From Methanobacteriota archaeon (lineage in GTDB: Archaea > Thermoplasmatota > Thermoplasmata > RBG-16-68-12), in the NCBI GenBank assembly GCA_005878615.1, contig VBLT01000108.1:1-34441 (forward strand): DNA of 34,441 nucleotides, given 5' to 3'. The notes beneath the pieces were generated by a model that did no database searches, had not been told where the DNA came from, and saw only the letters and a list, made by a program, of their open reading frames with translations. The translations under genes were made by a program, and so were the position numbers. Every line of letters begins with the position of its first letter. The first letter of the stretch is position 1. Shown here in pieces: positions 8,599-16,890 of this stretch.

Positions 8599-10731
8599 AT
8601 GCGAATCCTCGTCTGCGTCGCATGGCCGTACGCCGCGGGCCCGCGACACCTTGGGCACGCCGTCTCGACGTTCATCCCCGCGGACATCGTCGCGCGTTAC
8701 CACCGCATGATCGGGGATGAGGTCCTGATGGTCGGCGGCACCGACATGCACGGCACCCCGACGATGGTCCTCGCGGACGAAGAGGGAGTCGCGCCGAGCG
8801 TCATCGCGGAGCGGTACCACGCCCTCCACGCGAAGAACATCGAACAGCTCGGCGTCCAATACGACCTCTACTGGAACACCGCGGACCCGCACCACAAGGA
8901 GTGGGTCCAGGAAATCTTCCTCGCCCTCAAGGAAAAAGGCCACATCTACGAAGGGACGATGGTCTCTCCCTTCTGCGTCACGGACCAGCGGTTCCTCCCG
9001 GACCGCTACGTCGAGGGCATCTGTCCTCACTGTGGATTCCCGCGGGCCCGAGGGGACCAGTGCGAGAACTGCGGGCGGATCCTCGATCCGTTCGAACTGA
9101 AGGAACCGAGATGCCGGATCCACGGCACGACCCCCATCCCGAAGGAGACGAAGCACTTCTTCTTCCGGCTCAGCGCCTTCGAGAAGCCGCTGGCGGCATG
9201 GGCGGAGGATGACAAGGAGCACTGGCGGCACCACGTCCTCACGTTCATGCGCAGCTGGCTCCGGGAGGGGCTGAAGGACCGACCGATCACGAGGGACCTG
9301 GACTGGGGCATCGAGGTGCCCGTCCCCGGCTATGAATCGAAGCGCATCTACGTCTGGTTCGAGGCCGTGATGGGATACCTCACCGCGACGAAGGAGTGGT
9401 ATCGCCGCCGCAATCGGCCGGAGGGATGGCGGGACTTCTGGTACGATCCGAAGGCGCGGCATTACTACTTCATCGGGAAAGACAACATCGTCTTCCACAC
9501 GATCATTTGGCCCGCGATCCTGATGGGGTACGACCGCAAGATGGACCTTCCGTACGATGTGCCGGCCACCCAATACCTGAACATCTCCGGCGAAAAGATG
9601 AGCGCCGGGAGGGGCAAGGGCGCCTGGTTGCCGGACCTCCTCGAGCGATTCGACCCGGACCAAATCCGGTACTACGGGATCGCGACGATGCCGGAGACGA
9701 AGGACACGGACTTCGAATGGGAGGACTTCGAGCGACGGAACAACAACGAGCTCCTCGCGATCTACGGGAACTTCGTCCACCGGGCCCTCACATTCGCCGA
9801 CAAGAACTTCGCCCATGAGGTCCCGCCGGCGACGTTCCTCGACGCGACCGACAAGGCGATGGTCCGTGCGATCGAGCAGCAGGTCGGGAAAGTCGCCCAG
9901 AACCTCGAGTACGTCCACATCAAGGACGCGATGAAGGAGGCGATTCAGCTCGCTCGGCTCGGCAATCAGTATGTCGACCAGAAGGCTCCCTGGAACCTGC
10001 TGAAGACGGACCGCGCGGCGTGCGCAACGGCGATCCATGTCGCGCTCCGCGTGAGCCGAGCCCTCGCGATCATCATGGCCCCGTTCCTTCCTCGGAGCTC
10101 GTCCCGCCTGTGGCACGCCCTCGGACACGACTCCGACGTCCACGCGGAACGCTGGAACCAGGCCCTCGACGATCTCCCCGCCGGTCAGAAGCTGCGGGTC
10201 GGCAAACCCCTCTTCGCCAAGATCGATCTGCGCGAGCCGTCCGAGGACCCAACCGCGCGGTTCGACGTGCGCGTCGCCCGCATCGTCGATGTCAAGGAGC
10301 ACCCGAACGCGGACAAGTTGTACGTCTTGCAGATCGACATGGGGGACGAACGACGGCAGGTCGTCGCGGGGATCCGGAAGGATTACCCGATCGACCGGCT
10401 TCGCGGGAGGAACGTCGTCGTCCTGGCGAACCTCGAGCCCGCGAAACTCCGCGGCATCGAGAGCCGCGGCATGCTCCTCGCGGGAGAGGACGAAACCGCG
10501 GTAGGGCTCCTGATCCCTCCCGAGGACGCCCCTCTCGGCTCGCAGATCCTCGGCGCGAAGGGCGCCCCAACCTTGCCCTTCTCCGAGTTTCAGAAGTACA
10601 AGTTTCAGGTGGGTCCGGACGGGACGGTCGTCTTTCGAGGACTCGGAGGGGAAGCCCAAGTCACCCTCTCCGTCGACGGGAAGCCGGTGCGCGTCGACAA
10701 AGGGCTGAAGGAAGGGACGTGGGTCCACTGA
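8599..10731 (+). CDS. metG: Methionyl-tRNA synthetase with C-terminal tRNA-binding (EMAPII/Trbp111-like) domain
   Basis: HLGH signature, zinc knuckle CPHCGFPRARGDQCENCG, KMSAG at the KMSKS position, C-terminal FDVRVARIVDVKEHPNADKLYVLQIDMG. Confidence 0.95.
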   Translation: MRILVCVAWPYAAGPRHLGHAVSTFIPADIVARYHRMIGDEVLMVGGTDMHGTPTMVLADEEGVAPSVIAERYHALHAKNIEQLGVQYDLYWNTADPHHKEWVQEIFLALKEKGHIYEGTMVSPFCVTDQRFLPDRYVEGICPHCGFPRARGDQCENCGRILDPFELKEPRCRIHGTTPIPKETKHFFFRLSAFEKPLAAWAEDDKEHWRHHVLTFMRSWLREGLKDRPITRDLDWGIEVPVPGYESKRIYVWFEAVMGYLTATKEWYRRRNRPEGWRDFWYDPKARHYYFIGKDNIVFHTIIWPAILMGYDRKMDLPYDVPATQYLNISGEKMSAGRGKGAWLPDLLERFDPDQIRYYGIATMPETKDTDFEWEDFERRNNNELLAIYGNFVHRALTFADKNFAHEVPPATFLDATDKAMVRAIEQQVGKVAQNLEYVHIKDAMKEAIQLARLGNQYVDQKAPWNLLKTDRAACATAIHVALRVSRALAIIMAPFLPRSSSRLWHALGHDSDVHAERWNQALDDLPAGQKLRVGKPLFAKIDLREPSEDPTARFDVRVARIVDVKEHPNADKLYVLQIDMGDERRQVVAGIRKDYPIDRLRGRNVVVLANLEPAKLRGIESRGMLLAGEDETAVGLLIPPEDAPLGSQILGAKGAPTLPFSEFQKYKFQVGPDGTVVFRGLGGEAQVTLSVDGKPVRVDKGLKEGTWVH

Positions 10732-10735
10732 CGAC

Positions 10736-11170
10736 TCAACCGATCGGCGCGATCGCCATCGCCCATGCGAGCGATCGTTGGGCCAGGCCGATGGCGAGCT
10801 CCCTCTCGATCGGGCGGAACGCAGCGTCGAGGGACTCGAGCCGAATCCCGCTCAACGTGAGTCGAGCCTCGACGACCGGTCGACGTTGCTGGTCCACGAC
10901 CGTCACGCGGCTCCATCCTATCGGTGTGACCGAGTAGGTGCGCCCTCGCCAGCTGAACGTCGTGTGGCGCCATCGAAATCGAATCTGGAGAGACCCGTCG
11001 GGACATTCGATGTCGATCCGGTCGCGCCAGCTGTCGTACCGAACGCGGCCGCCGCGGCCCCCACGGTCGACCACGTGGCGCCAACCGTCGCGGCCGCGCA
11101 GGATCTCGTATTCATGCCGATCGACGAGGACTCGGTCCCGTAGGATGCCCATCCGGACCTCGACGGTCAC
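10736..11170 (-). CDS. Hypothetical protein
   Basis: 144-aa ORF filling the gap between metG and the PHP gene; no recognised family. Confidence 0.45.
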   Translation of the reverse strand: MTVEVRMGILRDRVLVDRHEYEILRGRDGWRHVVDRGGRGGRVRYDSWRDRIDIECPDGSLQIRFRWRHTTFSWRGRTYSVTPIGWSRVTVVDQQRRPVVEARLTLSGIRLESLDAAFRPIERELAIGLAQRSLAWAMAIAPIG

Positions 11171-11262
11171 GGTTCCAACAAGGGCTCTCCCGCCGATAAG
11201 CGCTCCTGCGGAATCCCCGTCCCAAGTCTTTAAGCGAGCCGTCCCGTTCTGCGCCCTCCTCC

Positions 11263-11922
11263 ATGCGCCTGGACCTCCACAACCATACCCGTTACTCGCC
11301 CGACTCCCGTGTGTCGCCCACGGACCTCGTCGCCCGTGCGCGCCAACTGAGGCTCGACGGGATCGCGATCACGGACCACAATTCGGTCGCGGGAATCCGC
11401 GAGGCGGAGGCCGTTGCGGGGGACCTGATCATCCTCCCGGGCATCGAGATCTCCACACGCTCGGGACACGTGATCGCGTACGGAGTGAGGGAGCCCATCC
11501 CCCGGGACCTTTCTGTTGGGGAGACCGTCGAACGAATCACCGCGTTGGGCGGGGTGGCCGTCGCGGCGCATCCCTACCGCTTCTGGTCCGGAGTCGGCGA
11601 GGCCGCCCTGTCGGAAGCGCGCTTCGCCGCCTACGAGACCTGCAACGCGCGGACCCTGCGCCGTGGCAACGAGCGAGCGCACGCCCGCGCCGCGGCGCGA
11701 TCGGTCGGACAGACCGGCGGAAGCGACAGCCATTTCCTCGATGAGGTCGGGAGGGCGGTGACGGTCCTGGAGGCCGGCCGCCTCCGCGCGGAGGACGTGG
11801 TCCAGTGGATCGGCGCCGGCAAGACCGGGTCGCAGGGGACGGATCGCGGCGCCCGGGCGACGGTCCGGTACGTGTCGAAAGCGGTCGGAGAATGGGTTTT
11901 CCGCGGGATGCGCAGGATCTAG
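11263..11922 (+). CDS. PHP-domain metal-dependent phosphoesterase
   Basis: LDLHNHTRYSPDS, ITDHNSVAG, PGIEIST, AAHPYRF, GGSDSHF motifs. Confidence 0.85.
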   Translation: MRLDLHNHTRYSPDSRVSPTDLVARARQLRLDGIAITDHNSVAGIREAEAVAGDLIILPGIEISTRSGHVIAYGVREPIPRDLSVGETVERITALGGVAVAAHPYRFWSGVGEAALSEARFAAYETCNARTLRRGNERAHARAAARSVGQTGGSDSHFLDEVGRAVTVLEAGRLRAEDVVQWIGAGKTGSQGTDRGARATVRYVSKAVGEWVFRGMRRI

Positions 11923-11923
11923 C

Positions 11924-12283
11924 TTACAGATGTTGCTCGATCCGCGGGACGTATTTCTCGACCGCGAGCTTCGTCTTCTGCGGGTCCGCGGTCGGCGAGA
12001 TGCGCAGGACGAGCAACGCCTTGCGTCCTCCATGGACGATCAGGTACAGGCTCGTTTTGGAACGGATGATCACGCTATCCAAAACGTCCTTCGTCTGCTC
12101 CGTCACCGTTTCCGCGGAACCGACGAGGACCGCGAACATCGATCCGAAGGTGTCCACATGCACGCCCTTCGGGACGGTACCCGCGAGATAGGTCCCTGCG
12201 AGCCCCACCAGCATCGCTTCGTGGACCCCTTCGTTGTGCTCGATCTCCTTGAGGATCGATTCGAGCGCGGGCGCATCCACCAT
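11924..12283 (-). CDS. Roadblock/LC7-like domain protein
   Basis: LESILKEIEHNEGVHEAMLVGLAGTYLAG...KTSLYLIVHGGRKALLVLRI pattern. Confidence 0.65.
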   Translation of the reverse strand: MVDAPALESILKEIEHNEGVHEAMLVGLAGTYLAGTVPKGVHVDTFGSMFAVLVGSAETVTEQTKDVLDSVIIRSKTSLYLIVHGGRKALLVLRISPTADPQKTKLAVEKYVPRIEQHL

Positions 12284-12360
12284 GCCAGGGTCCCTCGGAG
12301 TCGCCCCGATGGAGGCGTCTCGGGATTAAACCTTTCCGCCGTGAATCTCAGCGTCCCATG

Positions 12361-12768
12361 TCACAGCTTCCGCAGGAGATCGTGCATCGCCACCGCGACA
12401 TCGACGGCCTCGGCGCCCTTCCCCACGCGGGCGAGGGCTTGCTCGTCCGTCATCCCCGGACCGGTGATGCCGAGGCCGATCGGCTTGCCCGAACGGAGTT
12501 CGACCTCAAGGAGGGCCTTCGGCACGGCGTTCATGAGCGCCTCGTCGTGCAGCGTCTCGCCTTTGATCACCGCGCCGATGGCTACGGCCGCGTCGACGTC
12601 CGGTCGATCAAGCAGCCGCTGAATCGTTAGCGGGATCTCGAACGTCCCCGGCACGCGGACGAGGGAGGTCACGCGGACGCCTCGCTCCTTCGCCCGCGCG
12701 AGTGCTTCCTCGACCATCAGGTCCGTCACCTCGTGATTGAACTGCGCCGCGACGATCGCGAGGTTCAT
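12361..12768 (-). CDS. ribH: 6,7-dimethyl-8-ribityllumazine synthase
   Basis: NLAIVAAQFNHEVTDLMVEEAL, VPGTFEIPL, AVIKGETLHDE, GLGITGPGMTDEQA; ATGA overlap with upstream ribC. Confidence 0.93.
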   Translation of the reverse strand: MNLAIVAAQFNHEVTDLMVEEALARAKERGVRVTSLVRVPGTFEIPLTIQRLLDRPDVDAAVAIGAVIKGETLHDEALMNAVPKALLEVELRSGKPIGLGITGPGMTDEQALARVGKGAEAVDVAVAMHDLLRKL

Positions 12769-13235
12769 CGAGCCACCTTGATCGGCCCCGCGTCCGCGAA
12801 CCCTTCCCTCTGGCCCGTCCCCGCGCGAGCCCGAATCGCTTCGGGTCGGAACAGTAGATCGTAGGCGTTCACCGCATGCTCCCGCGTGCGGCGGTCGAAG
12901 AGGGCCGCCAGGTCGGCCTCCGTCGACGCCTCCTCCTCGTGGACCATCACGCCGAGGATGTGCTTGCCGAGTTCGGCCTGGACGAATTGAAGCCCGAAGT
13001 CCGCCGCGAGGGCGCAATCCTTGTCTACCGGTTGGCGGCCGACCATGCCGAGCGCGAGGACCAGGTCGGAGCCGCGGTCGAAGAGGATCCGCGCGCCCGC
13101 CGCGAGATCCTTGATGCCGGGAACCGTGTAGCGATCGATGACGAACCCTCCTCCTTGCTTGCGGAGTTCATCGATGGCGGCGGAGGCCATATCGTACCGG
13201 GCGAAGGACGTGTCGACGATCCCGATGCTCTTCAG
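12765..13235 (-). CDS. ribC: Riboflavin synthase, archaeal type
   Basis: IGIVDTSFARYDMASAAIDEL, RYTVPGIKDL, LALGMVGR, HILGVMVHEEEA, LLFRPEAI.ARAGTGQREGFADAG; start inferred as CTG. Confidence 0.88.
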   Translation of the reverse strand: MKSIGIVDTSFARYDMASAAIDELRKQGGGFVIDRYTVPGIKDLAAGARILFDRGSDLVLALGMVGRQPVDKDCALAADFGLQFVQAELGKHILGVMVHEEEASTEADLAALFDRRTREHAVNAYDLLFRPEAIRARAGTGQREGFADAGPIKVAR

Positions 13236-13726
13236 GCCTTTCCTCTTCGGCGCCGCGGAGCGGCGACCTCGGCGGGCGGATTGGCTTTGGAGCCTTCGAC
13301 CTCCGCGAGCCGTTCCTGCAGGGCGAGCCATTCCGCTACCTTCCGCACGATCTTCCGGGTCCCGTCGAGATCCCCCTCGAATTTCGGGAGGCGGACGACC
13401 TTGGTCGCGAGGCCGCGGCGGGCACACTCCGCGCGGATCCGATCTTCATCGTGGATCTGATCGAAGCCGATCGCGATGACGTCGGGGCGGATCTCGTCGA
13501 GGATCGCGTAGATGTCCCCCTCGTGCCCGAGGAGCGCACGATCCACCGGTTTGAGGCCCTCGACCATCTGGACGCGGGCTGCCTCGGGCATGATCGGTTC
13601 GTGTTTGAACCGGCGGGCGGTCGTGTCCCGGGCGACGACGACCCACAGCTCGTCCCCGAGCTTCTTCGCCTCGCGGAGGAAATAGAGGTGACCGGGATGG
13701 AGGAGATCGAAGACCCCCGTCGCCAT
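13232..13726 (-). CDS. ribL: FAD synthase (archaeal cytidylyltransferase family)
   Basis: MATGVFDLLHPGHLYFLREAKKLGDELWVVVARD nucleotidyltransferase core with HxGH; TAATG overlap with ribB. Confidence 0.9.
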   Translation of the reverse strand: MATGVFDLLHPGHLYFLREAKKLGDELWVVVARDTTARRFKHEPIMPEAARVQMVEGLKPVDRALLGHEGDIYAILDEIRPDVIAIGFDQIHDEDRIRAECARRGLATKVVRLPKFEGDLDGTRKIVRKVAEWLALQERLAEVEGSKANPPAEVAAPRRRRGKA

Positions 13727-14451
13727 TACACGGACCACAAACGCCACGCTCGGACGATGTCCTGGCCTTCCAGGAACACGAGATTCCTCGCCCGAGCATA
13801 TGCCTTTGCATCTTCCTTCGAGAGGGCTCGTCCGTCGTCGGCCATCATCTCGCAAATCGTCGCGGTCGGCGCGAGGCCGGCCATGATCATCAGCGCCGTC
13901 GTGAGCTCCGTGTGACCTCGGCGCCCCTCGAGGAGCGGCTCCGCGGCATTGAGGAGCGGAACGTGACCGGGAGATCGAAACTCGTCCGCGAAGGCGTGGG
14001 CGGCCCATCCGTTTTCGCGTTTGAGGGCCTCCTTCGCGATCGCCGCGAGTCGGGCGATCGTCGTGGCCCGATCTTTGTCCGTGACCCCGGTGAAGGTGTC
14101 CCGGTGGTTCACGGAAATGGAGAAGGCGCTGTGCCGATCGTACTTGATGTCCTCGGCCGACACGGCGTCGAGGACCGGATAGGTCGACGCGGCATGCCGT
14201 AGGACATCCGTCATGAAGGGCAGCCCGATCCGTTCCCGGACCTCCCCCGAGAGGGTCATGCAGATCAGGCCCCCGGCCTCCTTCCGCAGCGTTCGGATCG
14301 CGGCCGGCGAGACGAACTCGCTCGCGACGGTGAGGTCCGTCTCGGCCTCTCGGCCATCGGCGTCGTAGACGAGGACGAACTCGCCGCGACCGAGGGCCGA
14401 AATCGCGCGATCGAAGTCCACGATTCGAAGGACTCCCGCGGCGTATATCAA
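13726..14451 (-). CDS. ribB: 3,4-dihydroxy-2-butanone-4-phosphate synthase
   Basis: LVYDADGREAETDLTVASEFV, AGGLICMTLS, GHTELTTALMIMAGL, CEMMADDGRALS; TTG start at 14451 or GTG about 10 codons in. Confidence 0.92.
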   Translation of the reverse strand: MIYAAGVLRIVDFDRAISALGRGEFVLVYDADGREAETDLTVASEFVSPAAIRTLRKEAGGLICMTLSGEVRERIGLPFMTDVLRHAASTYPVLDAVSAEDIKYDRHSAFSISVNHRDTFTGVTDKDRATTIARLAAIAKEALKRENGWAAHAFADEFRSPGHVPLLNAAEPLLEGRRGHTELTTALMIMAGLAPTATICEMMADDGRALSKEDAKAYARARNLVFLEGQDIVRAWRLWSV

Positions 14452-14477
14452 GATTATTGTAGGAACGACTTTTCTGG

Positions 14478-14506
14478 TAATGACTCCAGGCGAGACGGAG
14501 TCCTTA
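14478..14506. promoter_or_regulatory. Operator-like inverted repeat between divergent ribB and pgi/pmi
   Basis: TAATGACTCC-aggcgagac-GGAGTCCTTA, 9 of 10 positions complementary. Confidence 0.5.
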
Positions 14507-14531
14507 TTTCGTCCCGCCGGATGCGGCGTCG

Positions 14532-15581
14532 ATGCTCGACGCGCGCGCCGTCGCGGCGGTGGACCCGGGAGGGATGCGGGAAATCATCGCGTCGCTTCCC
14601 GATCAGCTGTCGGCGGGCATGAAGGTCGGCGAATCGACTCGAGTCCCGATTGAAGAGGCCCAAAGGATCTTCATCGTCGGCATGGGCGGTTCCGCAATCG
14701 GCGGCGACGTGTTCGCCTCATGGATTGCGGACCGCGCGAAGGTCCCGATCCAAGTCGTCCGGGATTATCGGATTCCGGCATATGGCCGTCCCGAGGACCT
14801 CTTGATCGCCGTGTCGTACTCCGGCAACACCGAGGAGACGCTCGCGGCGACGACCCAGGGCCTCAAGCTTGGGTGCCGCGTCGTTGCAATCACCTCCGGA
14901 GGCACGCTCCGCGATCTCGTGCGCGCGAACGACATGCGCGTGCTGCCGGTCCCGACCGGACTTCCTCCTCGCGGGGCCTTCGGCCACCTCTTCGGAATCC
15001 TCTCGGGGATCGGCGGCGAGTGGGCCATCGGAAATCTCACGGACGAACTCGGACAAGCCATCAATCACCTCCGTTCGCTCCGGAAGGCGCTTCGTCCCGA
15101 GAGCGGGGTGCGGTCGAACCGAGCGAAGTCCCTCGCCCTCCGAATCCGGTCGACGGTCCCGGTGACCTACGGGGCCGGTCCCTTCGTCGCGATCGCCCGC
15201 CGCTGGCAGACGCAGCTCAATGAGAACGCGAAGGTCCTCGCGTTTTCGTCGACCTTCCCGGAGGCCGACCACAACGAGCTCGTCGGATGGGTCGAGGACG
15301 CCCGCGCCCGGACGCACCGCGCGATCCTCCTCCGAGACCGCGACGAAGCGCCGGACCTCCGACGCCAGCTCGACATCACGGTCTCCCTCATGTCCCGCAA
15401 GGCGAAAGTGGAGCAGGTCCACGATGAGGGACCGACGCTCGTGAGTCGGATGCTCGGGACGCTGTACCTCGGCGACTACGTGAGCTTGTACCTCGCGGTC
15501 CTTCGGCGGGTGGACCCGCTCGTCCTGAAGCCGATCCAGACCTTGAAGGCGAAACTCGCGGAGAGCCATCGAAAGGGCTGA
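14532..15581 (+). CDS. Bifunctional phosphoglucose/phosphomannose isomerase
   Basis: IFIVGMGGSAIGGDV, VSYSGNTEETLAA, EADHNELVGW SIS-domain motifs of archaeal PGI/PMI. Confidence 0.9.
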   Translation: MLDARAVAAVDPGGMREIIASLPDQLSAGMKVGESTRVPIEEAQRIFIVGMGGSAIGGDVFASWIADRAKVPIQVVRDYRIPAYGRPEDLLIAVSYSGNTEETLAATTQGLKLGCRVVAITSGGTLRDLVRANDMRVLPVPTGLPPRGAFGHLFGILSGIGGEWAIGNLTDELGQAINHLRSLRKALRPESGVRSNRAKSLALRIRSTVPVTYGAGPFVAIARRWQTQLNENAKVLAFSSTFPEADHNELVGWVEDARARTHRAILLRDRDEAPDLRRQLDITVSLMSRKAKVEQVHDEGPTLVSRMLGTLYLGDYVSLYLAVLRRVDPLVLKPIQTLKAKLAESHRKG

Positions 15582-15582
15582 A

Positions 15583-15701
15583 CGCCGAGGGGGAGAGTTT
15601 CAGGCAGCCGTCATCAGAGCGGCGGGAGCCATTTGAACTCCCGAGGGCTTACGCCCACCAGCTCTCCAGGCTGGCGCCCTACCGGACTAGGCGACCTCGG
15701 C
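15583..15701 (-). tRNA. tRNA-Ser(GGA) with a T-loop (59/60) intron
   Basis: Minus strand: GCCGAGG acceptor, D-arm, CCAGC-CTGGAGA-GCTGG anticodon arm, variable arm TGGGCGTAAGCCCTC, GGGAG-TTCAAA[35-nt intron]T-CTCCC, CCTCGGC-G; mature length 84 nt. Confidence 0.9.
15597..15631 (-). other. tRNA-Ser intron in T-loop, position 59/60
   Basis: BHB: GGGAG-TTCA-(AAT)-GGC...GCC-TGAA-(ACT)-CTCCC, a 4-bp central helix with two 3-nt bulges. Confidence 0.88.
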
Positions 15702-15730
15702 ACCCAGCGTCGCGACCATTGGGTCTATCG

Positions 15731-15738
15731 GTATAAAG
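15731..15738 (-). promoter_or_regulatory. TATA box for tRNA-Ser
   Basis: CTTTATAC on the minus strand about 35 nt upstream of the tRNA 5' end. Confidence 0.55.
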
Positions 15739-15747
15739 ATTGCCCGC

Positions 15748-16890
15748 TCAACGCGCCGCGGCCGCCTGAAACGCGCGGGCCATCTCGACGCGGTCGCGGC
15801 CGGTGGGGTGGCTATAAAACAGCCATCTTTCCCAGCGGCGGGGATCGGCGACTCCGAGGTTGAGGTCGTGGAGCTTGACCATCGCGGCGGCGAAACTCGC
15901 CGGATCATCCGTGAGTTGCAGGGAGAAGCGGTCCGCACGACCCTCGCGGGACCGCGAGGCGAACAACTCGGCGGGACGAAACGGGATCGCGAAAAGACTG
16001 AATAGGGTGACGAGGAGCGGGAGGCCCGCGATGTCTCCGGGCGAGCGGACTCCGAAGGAAGGGTATACGGCGGCATAGGTCCAAGCGGCGGCGGCGAGGA
16101 TTGCCAAGGAGACGAGGGATCCTCCGACGAATCCGCGAATCGGATCTCGATTCCTCTGATGGGCTAACTCGTGGGCGAGGACCGTCTCGATTTCCTCCGG
16201 CGAGAAGGCCTGGAGGAGGGTGTCCGTCACGAGGACCCTCCGGGTCCGACCGAACCCCATCACCGCCGCATTCGATCGGCGCGTCTTGGCCGACGCTCGG
16301 AGTTCGAACACTCCGACGATTGGCACATGTGCCTTCGCCGCAAGCGCTTCGAACCGGGTCCGCAGACCCGGATCGCTCAGCGGTCGAAATCGGTAGAAGA
16401 GGGGCACGAGGACGACGGGAGCGAGGAACCCGAGGAGTGCAGACACCGCGACTCCGAGGAGCCAAGCCGCGACCCACCACCATGGTGAGGCGGCCAGCAA
16501 CCATAGGAGGGCGCCGCCCACGGCGATGGACGCTGCCAGGCCAAGCGCCGCCGCCTTGCCGAAGTCCTTCGACCAGCTACCGAGCGTCTGCGAGGACATC
16601 CCCGCGGCCTTCTCCAACCGGTATCCGCCGAGGAAGGCGAAAGGGAGTTCGATCGCGAGGAAGAGCGCGTAGAGGAGGGCGAGGAACAGGACGGAGGAGG
16701 CCCAGGAAGGCCAATGGAACGAGAGGACGGAATCTCGGAGCCGGAACGACCCCCCTAGGATGAGGGCGATGACCGCTACGCCGGAGACGAGGGTCCGCCC
16801 CGCCGAGAGCCGCAGCCGTCGTCGACGGAGGTCTCGCGCCCTCGCCTGTCGATCGGAATCGAAGCCCCACTCATCCACGGCCATGGTCAC
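15748..16890 (-). CDS. M48-family (Ste24/HtpX-like) zinc metalloprotease
   Basis: ETVLAHELAHQRNRDP HExxH motif plus multiple TM helices; ATGA overlap with cbf5. Confidence 0.88.
   Translation of the reverse strand: MTMAVDEWGFDSDRQARARDLRRRRLRLSAGRTLVSGVAVIALILGGSFRLRDSVLSFHWPSWASSVLFLALLYALFLAIELPFAFLGGYRLEKAAGMSSQTLGSWSKDFGKAAALGLAASIAVGGALLWLLAASPWWWVAAWLLGVAVSALLGFLAPVVLVPLFYRFRPLSDPGLRTRFEALAAKAHVPIVGVFELRASAKTRRSNAAVMGFGRTRRVLVTDTLLQAFSPEEIETVLAHELAHQRNRDPIRGFVGGSLVSLAILAAAAWTYAAVYPSFGVRSPGDIAGLPLLVTLFSLFAIPFRPAELFASRSREGRADRFSLQLTDDPASFAAAMVKLHDLNLGVADPRRWERWLFYSHPTGRDRVEMARAFQAAAAR

Noticed and set aside
8557-10728. Very long antisense ORF (723 aa) opposite metG
   Set aside because: Shadow ORF from high GC codon bias; the sense strand encodes a clear MetRS and the antisense translation shows no recognisable family.
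15597-15631. Box C/D-like motifs (TGATGA and CTGA) in the tRNA-Ser intron
   Set aside because: Too short and wrongly spaced for a C/D sRNA; TGATGA sits in the hairpin loop and CTGA overlaps the BHB helix, so it is likely coincidental.
15583-15701. Interpretation of the tRNA-Ser as a truncated pseudogene
   Set aside because: The apparently missing T-stem and acceptor 3' strands occur intact 35 nt downstream with a perfect BHB, so an intron explains it better.
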